The notes under the pieces were generated by a model. It did not search any database and was not told the DNA's origin. It saw nothing but the letters and a program-made list of their open reading frames with translations. Positions 18,692 through 27,613 of a stretch of DNA of 59,928 bases are shown here, piece after piece. Numbering within the stretch: the stretch's first letter is position 1; every line of letters begins with the position of its first letter. The stretch comes from Chloroflexota bacterium (GTDB taxonomy: Bacteria; Chloroflexota; Limnocylindria; Limnocylindrales; CSP1-4), in assembly GCA_003171065.1 (NCBI GenBank), contig PMXQ01000047.1:3587-63514 (forward strand), in the 5' to 3' direction. The translations under genes were made by a program, and so were the position numbers.

Positions 18692-19413
18692 AGGTGCAAG
18701 GCGTTTCTGAGCCGACGCTCGGTCGGCTCGAGTCGGACGAACTCGTCTACTCGATCATGGATGGCGTCCTCCGCACACCGCAGGAGCGCCGGCGAACGCC
18801 GGGGTTTGTCCGGACCGTCTACGTCGTCGCCGTCGGCGTCCTGCTTGTGGCGGGCGGGCTCATCGCGGTGCCGCGTCTCACGTCTTCCGGGACGACCGGC
18901 GGCAGCGCGCTCTCGACCTACCACGCCGACGGGCTGCGATTCGACTATCCCGCCGGCTGGACGTTGACGCAAAGCTCGACCGTCATCGGCGCCACGGGCG
19001 TCGTCGCGTTTGTGGGCACCGGGGAAGGGGCAGCGGAGTGTAATCCCGTCGCCATACCGACCGGCGGCGGGGAGCGGCTGTGCTCCCTGTTCAGCGCCAG
19101 TCTTGCCCCAGGCCAGATCGTCCTCGAGATCGCCGTCGACGACACAAAGCCGTGGCAGCCTACGAAGTGGCTGAACCCTCCTGATTCGACGCGCAGCATC
19201 ATCGTCGGCGGCCTCCCCGCGATCACCGGCCCGAGCGTCGTCGTGCCGCACCGAATCGGCGCGGATGTCGTCACGTGCTGGGTGCTCACGTCGCTTCAGG
19301 ACATGAACCGACACTACGTGTTGACCGCCGCGATCCGTGGCCCGAATCTGACAGGTCTACAAGCACAGGTCGACGCGTTGCTCGCCTCGGTCACGTTTGA
19401 TCCGCCGAACTAG
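18688..19413 (+). CDS. Single-pass membrane protein, candidate cognate partner/anti-sigma of the ECF factor
   Basis: ATGA overlap with sigma gene; about 45-aa N-terminal segment, one TM (VYVVAVGVLLVAGGLIAV), then extracytoplasmic domain. Confidence 0.6.
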   Translation: MKVQGVSEPTLGRLESDELVYSIMDGVLRTPQERRRTPGFVRTVYVVAVGVLLVAGGLIAVPRLTSSGTTGGSALSTYHADGLRFDYPAGWTLTQSSTVIGATGVVAFVGTGEGAAECNPVAIPTGGGERLCSLFSASLAPGQIVLEIAVDDTKPWQPTKWLNPPDSTRSIIVGGLPAITGPSVVVPHRIGADVVTCWVLTSLQDMNRHYVLTAAIRGPNLTGLQAQVDALLASVTFDPPN

Positions 19414-19860
19414 CGGCGCCGGGGCCTCCCCTGAGCGACTATTACCCATAGTGGTCTGCTGAGCCAACGGGAGAAGCACCAGGCAGCTAGTCGGAGCGAC
19501 TGGTCGGAGTAGGGAGCCCGGCGCAGAGCCCGGCCCGGGAGCGGCCTGGGAGCGGCTTGGGAGCGGCCACGGAGCACGGAGCGCGGATCCTAGCGGCGAG
19601 CTAGAACGCGGAACATCCGTACGATCGTTGTGGCCGGTGGGGCGCCGGGGATCGCCGGACAGCGATCGTGGGCGGAGTGCCTTCGGTTGGGCTGAAGCCG
19701 GACTGAGGCCAGATCATTCGCAGCTAAGCGGCAGATGATCGGGCGCGGCCATCATCCGGTAATGCAAGCCTCCGCCGCCAATCCGATTGACACGCGCCAG
19801 TTCGGCTTTCTATCCTACGCGCCGTCGGTCGGGGGTCGACTGGGGATAGAGGAGTTGCGG

Positions 19861-22800
19861 GTGTCAGTCGAGCCCGGGACCGGCGATCGCGTCGCCGGCG
19901 ATGCCGAGTACGTCCGGCCGAGCTTCCCGCTGCGCCCCGGCAAAGTCCAGCGGCCACTTCTGCCCCCCGAGACGCTCCGGCGCGACCGCCTCTTCGCCTG
20001 GCTCGAGGCCCGGGCCAGTCGCCGGGTCGTCTACGTGGTCGCAGAGGCAGGCTTCGGCAAGACGACCCTTGTCGCCGATTTCCTCCGCCGTTCGCGGGTT
20101 CGAACTTTCTGGTATCGGTTGGACGAGGGCGACACCGACGGCCTGGTCTTCCTTCGCTACCTGGTTGCCGCGTGCCAGGTCGTTGACCCCAGACTGCTGC
20201 AGCGATCCGCAGCTCTCCTGTCCGAATCGGCGGCCGAACCGACTCGGGAAGAGACGGTCCTGCGGACGCTCCTCGCCGAGATGGATTGCCTTGGCGAGGT
20301 TCCGTCGGCGATCGTTCTAGACGACTTCCACGTGGCCGAGGACGTACCGGAGATTGGGGCGGTGGTCGAGCGTCTCATCGCCCGGTCACCCGCCCAGCTC
20401 ACCCTGATCCTGGCGAGCAGGCGAACCCCAAACCTGTCCGCGGCGGCTCTGCGCGTCCGCGGCGAACTCGCCGAGCTGGGACGCGAAGAGCTTCGGTTCG
20501 ATGAAGCGGAAACCGACCGGCTCTTTCGCGAGTCCTATCGTCAGCCGCTCGAACCCGACGTTCTGCATGACTTGCAGGCGCGCACAGAGGGCTGGGCGGC
20601 ATCGTTGCAGCTGGTCAAGACGGCCGTCGACGGCCGATCGACCGCCCAGGTGCGCGCCTTCGTTCAATCCCTGAGCGGCGCTGAAGGCGACCTATACGAC
20701 TACCTTGCGGAAGAGGTGGTCGGCGAGCTGAAGGCTGACCTGCGCGGCTTCCTCATGCGAGTCGCGCTCCTCGAGGAAATCGACCCGGACATCGCCGCGG
20801 TGGCAGCCGACGTTCCCGTCGTGGGAGCGCGGCGACTCCTTGGCCACGCCCAGCGACTCGGGCTCCTGTCACGAGGGGCCGGGGCGGTCGCGTCGTGGCG
20901 ACTTCACCCCCTCGTGCGGGAGTTCTTGCTCGCCCGGCTCGAGGCAGAAGTAGGGCAGGCAGGGATCACCGACCTTCATCGCGACCTGGCCTCCGCCCTT
21001 GAACCGCAGTCGTGGCGCCTCGCCGCCCGCCATTGGGCCGCGGCCGGCGACGCGGATCAGGTCCGCCGCATCGTCTGCTCCGCCGTCCCCACGATCATCG
21101 GCACCGGCGACTTCGCCGCGGCCGAGGAACTGATCACCCGCTTTCCCGACCTCAACCCAAACCCCTGGTACGACATCCTTCGAGCCAGGATGAGATCAGC
21201 TGTTGGTCGGTACGACGAGGCCCTGGAGCTGGCGCTCAAGGCTGCGAACAATGACCTGACCGGAGCAGGCGGCGATTCCTCCCTCGCGCTCGCGAATGCG
21301 CTGAACCTCCTGCATTACGGGGTGGAGATGCAAGATCCCCAGCTCCGCGCGAACGCGCTTCATCAGCTCGTCGGATCCAACGACTCTGAGCTTGCCGCGA
21401 TTGCCCGAGCCACCCAGGCAATCATGGACTCCTCTTGGAGCGGAAGCTTGGATGAGGCCCGGCGGCTGGTTCTCGAGACCGCACGACTCAGCGAAGAACG
21501 GGGACACCGGCACCACGAGGCAATTGCATGGATCAACCTCGCGAATTTGGAGAGGGCTCGTGGCGATGCGGCAGCAGCCGTGGAGGCAGGCACAGCAGCG
21601 CTCCGCTGCACGGCATCTCCGGGCAACGAGAGCGATCGCCGGGCAGCTCATATGAACACGGCGAAGGGACTCGCCCACCTGGGTAGATGGGATCTGGCCC
21701 AGATACACATGGACGCCGCCGTGGGGGACAACCAGGAGTGGATAGAGCCCATGGTTATCGGCGAGTGCGCCGAGTTGCACGCCATGTACGGAGACCCAAG
21801 CCGAGCGAGTCAGATTCTGGCGCGAGCCTTTGCCGAGGATGAACATCGGCGCGGAGATTCCCTCTGCCGCCATGTGGCCGCACGGCTAACGCTCCTGGAT
21901 GGGAACCTGGCGCACGCCAGGGAACTGCTCGATGCGGCCACTGGCCCCACCTTCGAAGCGGGCTTCCGAAGCTCGTGGCTCGCCCTGGATGTCGCGATTC
22001 GGGCTTATGAGAGCGTTCGAGACCCATCATTGATGCCCTCTCTCGAGGAGGCCGTTCGGTTCACCGAGCATCAAAAGGCGTGGTTCTGGTGGAAGACGAT
22101 CCGTTTGACCAAAGCTCTCGTATCGAGCAGCGCTGAGTTGGCCCTGTTCCTCCGCTCGCTGGAGCCCGCCGACTCGGCCTATCTGTCCATACAGGCGGAG
22201 CTCGTGGTCAGGCGCCTCGCAGACCTCGATGGGGCCGGCTTCGCAATCGTCAGACAGGAGGCAACGCAACGCCCCGAACGATGGCGCTGGGCCCTCCGGC
22301 AGCTGCTTTCCAACCAGACCGCCAGAGCGGGAGACCTCAGGCGATCGGCCGAGCTCCTGGACCTGGTCGGGGACGCGAACGACATCAAGCTGCTGCGAGG
22401 GCTCGCCAAGAAGAAGAGCCTGCGGATCCCAGATGCCGGTCTTGTCCTGACGCGGCGGCTCGCCCCGCCGGCTTTCATAGACGACCTCGGTCGTGTGACG
22501 GTACACGTTGGCGACCGGTTACTTCCCGGGACAGAGATTCGCAAGAAGGTGCTGTCACTCCTGACCTTCCTGCTGACCCGCCCGCAGTTCACGGCATCGC
22601 GCGAGCAAGTTGTCGAGGCGCTTTGGCCGCAGATGGAGCCGGAGGCAGGAGCCAACTCCCTCAACCAGACGTCGTACTTCCTGCGTCAGGTTTTCGAACC
22701 CACGACGACGGAAGATGCGACCGCCGGATACCTCAACAGTCGTGCGGACCTGATCTGGCTGGATCCGGAGTTGGTACACAGCCGGAGCTCCGACTGCCTG

Positions 22801-23181
22801 AAGCTCATTGGAACGATTCGCCGCGATCCATCACCCGAGCTCGTCACCAGGCTCGCCGAGTCCTACACCGGGCGCTTCGCGGTCGACTTCATCTATGATG
22901 ATTGGGCGTCCGCCTTCCGGGACACCCTCCACGCCAGCTTCCTCGATCGAATCGAGCGGGCCGTTGTGGCAGACACCAAGGGGGGCGCATTCGACCGGGC
23001 GCTTTCGGTCGCTCAATTGGCGTTGCAGGCCGACCCTGACGCAGAGCAGATCGAACTCTGCCTGCTCCGGCTGTACAAGCGAACGGGCGCCCACGCCGCT
23101 GCGGCCGAGCAGTACGCGCACTACGCCAGTGTCATGCGCGAGCAGTTGGGGATCGAGCCTCCGCCACTGGAGTCGATTTGA
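19861..23181 (+). CDS. MalT-type STAND ATPase regulator with C-terminal winged-helix/BTAD (SARP-like) domain
   Basis: VAEAGFGKTTLVADFLRRS (Walker A), IVLDDFH (Walker B), TPR-like middle, C-terminal LLTFLLTRPQFTASREQVVEALWPQMEPEAGANSLNQTSYFLRQVFE...AEQYAHYASVMREQLGIEPPP; GTG start after GAGGAG. Confidence 0.8.
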   Translation: MSVEPGTGDRVAGDAEYVRPSFPLRPGKVQRPLLPPETLRRDRLFAWLEARASRRVVYVVAEAGFGKTTLVADFLRRSRVRTFWYRLDEGDTDGLVFLRYLVAACQVVDPRLLQRSAALLSESAAEPTREETVLRTLLAEMDCLGEVPSAIVLDDFHVAEDVPEIGAVVERLIARSPAQLTLILASRRTPNLSAAALRVRGELAELGREELRFDEAETDRLFRESYRQPLEPDVLHDLQARTEGWAASLQLVKTAVDGRSTAQVRAFVQSLSGAEGDLYDYLAEEVVGELKADLRGFLMRVALLEEIDPDIAAVAADVPVVGARRLLGHAQRLGLLSRGAGAVASWRLHPLVREFLLARLEAEVGQAGITDLHRDLASALEPQSWRLAARHWAAAGDADQVRRIVCSAVPTIIGTGDFAAAEELITRFPDLNPNPWYDILRARMRSAVGRYDEALELALKAANNDLTGAGGDSSLALANALNLLHYGVEMQDPQLRANALHQLVGSNDSELAAIARATQAIMDSSWSGSLDEARRLVLETARLSEERGHRHHEAIAWINLANLERARGDAAAAVEAGTAALRCTASPGNESDRRAAHMNTAKGLAHLGRWDLAQIHMDAAVGDNQEWIEPMVIGECAELHAMYGDPSRASQILARAFAEDEHRRGDSLCRHVAARLTLLDGNLAHARELLDAATGPTFEAGFRSSWLALDVAIRAYESVRDPSLMPSLEEAVRFTEHQKAWFWWKTIRLTKALVSSSAELALFLRSLEPADSAYLSIQAELVVRRLADLDGAGFAIVRQEATQRPERWRWALRQLLSNQTARAGDLRRSAELLDLVGDANDIKLLRGLAKKKSLRIPDAGLVLTRRLAPPAFIDDLGRVTVHVGDRLLPGTEIRKKVLSLLTFLLTRPQFTASREQVVEALWPQMEPEAGANSLNQTSYFLRQVFEPTTTEDATAGYLNSRADLIWLDPELVHSRSSDCLKLIGTIRRDPSPELVTRLAESYTGRFAVDFIYDDWASAFRDTLHASFLDRIERAVVADTKGGAFDRALSVAQLALQADPDAEQIELCLLRLYKRTGAHAAAAEQYAHYASVMREQLGIEPPPLESI

Positions 23182-23401
23182 CCTTCCGGGGTGAATCCCT
23201 AGGCCAAGTACCGTATTGACCCAGTACCTTTGGCTTCCTAACGTGCCGAAAGTCCGGGGCTGACGTCACCACATGCCCTCCGGACGAGAACGCTCGGACG
23301 CTAGGCGGCCCCGGCCGAATTCGGGCACTTGAGCAGGGACCCAGCAGCTAGTGCGACCCACCGCGCGTCGCTGCCTTTCAGGAGCGGACTCCCGTGTCCC
23401 T

Positions 23402-23477
23402 CGACCAGAACACTCGACCGTGGCTGCCCGACCAGAACACTCGACCGTGGCTGCCCGACCAGAACACTCGACCGTGG
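23402..23477. repeat. 27-bp tandem repeat, 2.8 copies (CGACCAGAACACTCGACCGTGGCTGCC)
   Basis: Exact repeats at 23402-23428, 23429-23455, 23456-23477. Confidence 0.95.
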
Positions 23478-23636
23478 TGAGCGAAATGCGCCAGCGCATC
23501 GTATCGATCCTCCTTGTCGTGGGAGCGGGCCTTCTGGCTGCCGCTTCCGGCGGGGCGTCCTACAGGCCCTTCTAGGTACATCTCTCCCATAGCCTCTCGG
23601 TTCTGAGCCGGGTAGATTGCCGCGCCGGAGAGTGGA

Positions 23637-25007
23637 GTGGCATTGAACCGTCGGCTGCGGGTTTTGCTGGCCGTCGTTGCGCTCGTCAGCGGAGCCCTTC
23701 TGGTGGGCGCCCTTCTCGCGTGCCAGCCGGCGCCGGATATCTCTGTTAAGATCAACGGCCCCATCGACAATGTCTTCCTTGGGGTCGTCTTTTGGGTGGG
23801 ATTGTCGCTGGTCGGTTCCTCGCTCGCGGTGCGGATGCCCGGCGGCAGCGTCGTGGATGTCGCGTTCGCCCCTGTGATCGCCGCCGTGAGCCTTGGAGGT
23901 CCGGCCGTTGCGGCTTGGGTAGGTCTGTTCGGGACTGCCCAGGGTCGCGAACTGCGCAGACAGGTGCCCTGGTACGGGGTAGTCGCCAACCACTGCGCGA
24001 TCCTGACGCCGGCGATCCTGAGCGCCTTTGTCCTCCAGACCGTCCCCTTTCGCAAAGACACCGTCGTTGATTTCGCCGCGACGGTCGCCGCGGCGGCGAT
24101 CTACTTCACGCTCAACGTCCTGATCACATCAGCCTTCATATCAGTTCGTGAGGGCGAGTCCATAGCAAAGCTGCTGCGCGGGTCTGGCGGCGCGTACCTG
24201 AACATGCTCGCCCTTGCGCCGGTGGCATGGCTGATGGCGCAGATGTACCTCACCGCGGGATGGTGGGCGGTGCTGCTGTTTGCCGTGCCTCTGTACACCA
24301 CCAGGCTCGCCTATCGGCGCTTCGTGGAAGTGCGCGAGATGTTCACCGAAACCGTGCGCAGCCTGGCGGAGGCGGTGGACAAGCGGGACAAGTTCACGAG
24401 CGGCCACAGCCACAAGGTCCAGGAGATCGCCATGGACATCGGGCGGGTGATGAAGGTGAGCGACACGGACCTCGAGGCCCTGGAATGGGGCGGCCTCCTG
24501 CACGACATCGGCAAGATCGGGGTGCCGGACGCGGTGTTGCTCAAGCAGGAGCGGCTCACGCGCGACGAGCGCGCGACCATGAACCTGCACCCGGTCCTGG
24601 GCGCCGAGATCATCGCCCCGGTCAAGCACCTGGCCCCGGAGCTGCCGATCATCCGCCACCACCACGAGTGGTTCAACGGATCGGGCTATCCCGATCGACT
24701 GGTGGGCGACGAAATCCCAAAGCTGGCTCGAATCCTGCACGTCGCCGACGCCTTCGAGGCGATGACGGCGGCCCGGCCGTATCGCATGACGCCGCTCGCG
24801 CCCGAGCAGGCGCTGGCCGAGCTGCGCAAGTTCGGCGGGATCCAGTTCGATCCGGACGTCGTGGATGCCTTCGTCCGGACGAGGTGGGCGCGCGGGCTGG
24901 CCGATCCAGGGCGCGACGAGGTCCGAGACGTCCCGCTCATCGGCGACGCGGCTGGCTCGATCGCGAGCCTGGCGGCCGGCGCGACCCCTTCCGGCGCAGC
25001 CAGCTGA
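23637..25007 (+). CDS. Membrane-anchored HD-GYP domain protein
   Basis: Multi-TM N-terminus; VDKRDKFTSGHSHKVQEIA, LLHDIGKIGVPDAVL, HHHEWFNGSGYPDRL. Confidence 0.9.
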   Translation: MALNRRLRVLLAVVALVSGALLVGALLACQPAPDISVKINGPIDNVFLGVVFWVGLSLVGSSLAVRMPGGSVVDVAFAPVIAAVSLGGPAVAAWVGLFGTAQGRELRRQVPWYGVVANHCAILTPAILSAFVLQTVPFRKDTVVDFAATVAAAAIYFTLNVLITSAFISVREGESIAKLLRGSGGAYLNMLALAPVAWLMAQMYLTAGWWAVLLFAVPLYTTRLAYRRFVEVREMFTETVRSLAEAVDKRDKFTSGHSHKVQEIAMDIGRVMKVSDTDLEALEWGGLLHDIGKIGVPDAVLLKQERLTRDERATMNLHPVLGAEIIAPVKHLAPELPIIRHHHEWFNGSGYPDRLVGDEIPKLARILHVADAFEAMTAARPYRMTPLAPEQALAELRKFGGIQFDPDVVDAFVRTRWARGLADPGRDEVRDVPLIGDAAGSIASLAAGATPSGAAS

Positions 25008-25010
25008 CAG

Positions 25011-26840
25011 GTGCCCGCCCTCGGGGTACTCCTCGGGTTTGGCCTCGGTCTGGCCGCCGGCGGGCGGCTGGACAACCTGCTCGACGTCCGGCTGCGCTGG
25101 TGGCCGGTGCTGCTCATTGCGGCCGGGGCGCGCTTTGGGCTAGATGCCGCCCTCGCCGCGGGCGGCATTCCGGACGCCGTGCGGATGTGGCTGGTCCTGG
25201 TCGCGTACGTGCTGCTCACGGCCATGCTGCTGGCCAACCGGAACCTGCCCGGGCTGACGGCCGCCGCGCTCGGCACCGTGGCCAACGGGATCGCCATCGT
25301 CGTCAACGGCGGTTGGATGCCGGTCTGGCAGCCCAGCCTGGCAGCCGCCGGCTTCGATTCGACCGCCGTGCATTCGAGCTTCCACGTCCTGCTGACCGGC
25401 CCGATGGACGCCGGTTTCTTCGCCCACGGCGGTCCGCTGGCCGACGTCATCCCCGTCCCGATCCCGATAATCCAGTCCGTCGCCTCCGTCGGCGACCTGC
25501 TGCTCGGAGCGGGCCTGGCCTTCTTCGTCTTCGCCGCGGTCGTTCGGGCGCCAGTGCTTGTCTCTGTCTCGGTCGGGTCGGCTCGAATGGGCGCGCTGCG
25601 CCATCCGTACGTCCGGCTTGCCACCAACGGCCCGTTCTCGGCCATGTGGCTGGCGCAGGTCATCAGCTCGCTCGGAGACCGAGTCCATCAGATCGCGCTC
25701 GTCTTCCTGGTCGCGCGCGCCACCAACGGGTCGCCGCTGGCGCTCGGCCTGGTCTTCGCCGCGATGACGATCCCGACTTCCCTCGTCGGCCCGCTGGCCG
25801 GAGCGCTCGTCGATCGCTGGAATCGCAAATGGGTGATGGTCGGCTCAGACCTGGTTCGAGCCGGGCTGGTCTTCGCCATTCCGATCGTTTCGGGGCTGCA
25901 CATCAGCCTGGTCGTCGGCCTGGTCTTCCTGATCGCGGTCGCTTCGTCGTTCTTCCGCCCCGCAAGGGCGGCTGCACTGCCGCAGGTGGTCCCGGATGAG
26001 GACCTGCTTACGGCCAACTCGGCGATGTGGGTGGCCGACACGGTCAGCGACCTGGCGGGCTACGGCCTGGGCGGGCTCTTCGTGGCGTTCCTGGGATCGG
26101 CGCTGTCGCTGGCGTTCTGGATCGACGGGGCGAGCTATCTCGCATCGGCGGCGCTGGTGGCGGCGGTGGTGATCCCGCGAATCGTTCCGGCGGGGGGCGG
26201 TGAGGCCGGGGCGGGCCCGGCTGGAGCGGTCGCCTCGCTGGCGGCCGATCTCGTGGCGGGTTGGCGGTTCCTGCGCGCCGAGACGGTCCTGTTCGCGACC
26301 ACGGTCCAGGCCGCGATCGCGGAGTACGGACTCGGGGCGTTGATGGCGCTCTCCCCGCTGTTCGTGGCAGCGCTGCCGCTGGGCAGGCTGGACGCGCCCA
26401 CGGCATACGGCTTCTTCGAGATGTCGATGGGCGTTGGGCTCCTGGGCGGCGGCGTGGTCATCGGAGCCGTCGCGACGCGCATTCCCAAGGGGCCGGCGAT
26501 CGTGACCGGGTTCACGGCGCTGGGCGTGTCCCTGATTCTCTTCTCGGTGACCGGCAGCCTGTGGCTGGCACTGGTACTGGCGGCGGTCGTCGGCCTCGCC
26601 AACGTCGTCTTCGTCGTCCCGAGCCAGACCATCTTCCAGCAGCGCACTCCGGACGAGATGCTGGGGCGAGTGGTCGCCATCCGCCTCGCACTGGTGAACG
26701 CGATGCTCGCCGTTTCGATGGTCACGAGCGGGCTCTTTGCCCAGATCTTCGGCCTCGATGTCGTCCTGGCGGGGTGCGGCATCCTCGCGACGGCCGCCGG
26801 TCTGGCCGGGCTCGCTTTCCGCGCCATCCGCGAGGCCTGA
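25011..26840 (+). CDS. DUF5317 domain fused to MFS transporter
   Basis: N-terminal VLLGFGLGLAAGGRLDNLLDVRLRWWPVLLIAAGARFGLD...GDLLLGAGL followed in one ORF by MFS FSAMWLAQVISSLGDRVHQIALVFLVARATNGSPLALGLVFAA...ALVDRWNRK. Confidence 0.8.
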   Translation: MPALGVLLGFGLGLAAGGRLDNLLDVRLRWWPVLLIAAGARFGLDAALAAGGIPDAVRMWLVLVAYVLLTAMLLANRNLPGLTAAALGTVANGIAIVVNGGWMPVWQPSLAAAGFDSTAVHSSFHVLLTGPMDAGFFAHGGPLADVIPVPIPIIQSVASVGDLLLGAGLAFFVFAAVVRAPVLVSVSVGSARMGALRHPYVRLATNGPFSAMWLAQVISSLGDRVHQIALVFLVARATNGSPLALGLVFAAMTIPTSLVGPLAGALVDRWNRKWVMVGSDLVRAGLVFAIPIVSGLHISLVVGLVFLIAVASSFFRPARAAALPQVVPDEDLLTANSAMWVADTVSDLAGYGLGGLFVAFLGSALSLAFWIDGASYLASAALVAAVVIPRIVPAGGGEAGAGPAGAVASLAADLVAGWRFLRAETVLFATTVQAAIAEYGLGALMALSPLFVAALPLGRLDAPTAYGFFEMSMGVGLLGGGVVIGAVATRIPKGPAIVTGFTALGVSLILFSVTGSLWLALVLAAVVGLANVVFVVPSQTIFQQRTPDEMLGRVVAIRLALVNAMLAVSMVTSGLFAQIFGLDVVLAGCGILATAAGLAGLAFRAIREA

Positions 26841-27035
26841 CGCGGTCGGGTCGCGCCGCCGCGCGACATCCGCCGGAATGCGTCGGCCTTCCGAGCGAGA
26901 TGCAAGCGGCGATCTGTGGATTCCGGCTAAACTGCCGCGGGAGGGTCGCGCCCGAACCGTCATTGTGCGGGCAGCCCGCACCCGGCGAACAAGGCACGTG
27001 CGGTGCCGACACCAACACAGGAGCGAAGCCAGGGC

Positions 27036-27512
27036 ATGTCGGAGCAGGACAAGGACGCCCTCGAAACGGGCGAGCCCAACGAATTCATGCCAGGCGAGGA
27101 CGAGTTCGACGAAGACATCGAGGCCAGCGACGAGGCTGAGGCTGGAGTTCCGATCGAGCCCAGCAAGCCCGGCCGTCGCTTCGGCTTCGGTCGTTCGTCC
27201 GCCGAGATCGAGGCCCATCCACAAGGCTCGGTCCGGGCGACGCACGAGCGCGTCCACATCGACGACCGCGCCTCGGGGCTGTTCGCCCTGGTGTGCGCCG
27301 TGGGCATGCTCGCGATCCTGGTCGGCTCGTTCGCGCTGTCGGCCTGGCCCGCCGGTGCAGCTCCTACGCTGCCGCCTCTGATCCTGGAGACATACTCGCC
27401 TCCGCCGGCGACCCCCACGCCGGTACCGACTCCAACGCCGGTGGCGACACCCACGCCGGTGGTTACCGTCGCGCCGTCGGCTTCGGCCGCACCCACGGCG
27501 ACAGCCTCCTAA
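27036..27512 (+). CDS. Hypothetical single-TM protein with Pro/Thr-rich tail
   Basis: Acidic N-terminus, TM LFALVCAVGMLAILVGSFALS, tail PATPTPVPTPTPVATPTPVVT. Confidence 0.6.
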   Translation: MSEQDKDALETGEPNEFMPGEDEFDEDIEASDEAEAGVPIEPSKPGRRFGFGRSSAEIEAHPQGSVRATHERVHIDDRASGLFALVCAVGMLAILVGSFALSAWPAGAAPTLPPLILETYSPPPATPTPVPTPTPVATPTPVVTVAPSASAAPTATAS

Positions 27513-27613
27513 CCAGTTCAGCCGGCCGAACGCCGGCCGGCAACTCAATCGCTCAGGATCGCCCCGCGCACAACCTCGCATGCGAGGGCCCGGCGAGGGC
27601 GTATCTTCGACGC

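Larger units (their letters stand above)
17649..19481. mobile_element. IS1595-like element with passenger genes (tnp remnant, ECF sigma, membrane protein)
   Basis: Left end GTGCTTCTCCCGCTGTTTCAGCA (17649-17671); right end reads TGGTGCTTCTCCCGTTGGCTCAGCA on minus (19457-19481), 20/23 aligned identities; 8-bp direct repeat GGCAGCTA at 17641-17648 and 19482-19489; IS1595-type transposase remnant just inside left end. Confidence 0.75.

Noticed and set aside
19490-19600. GGGAGCGGC-type short repeats upstream of BTAD regulator
   Set aside because: Low-complexity GC-rich imperfect repetition with no clear unit.
25845-27581. 578-aa minus-strand ORF
   Set aside because: Antisense to DUF5317-MFS fusion; no recognisable domain.
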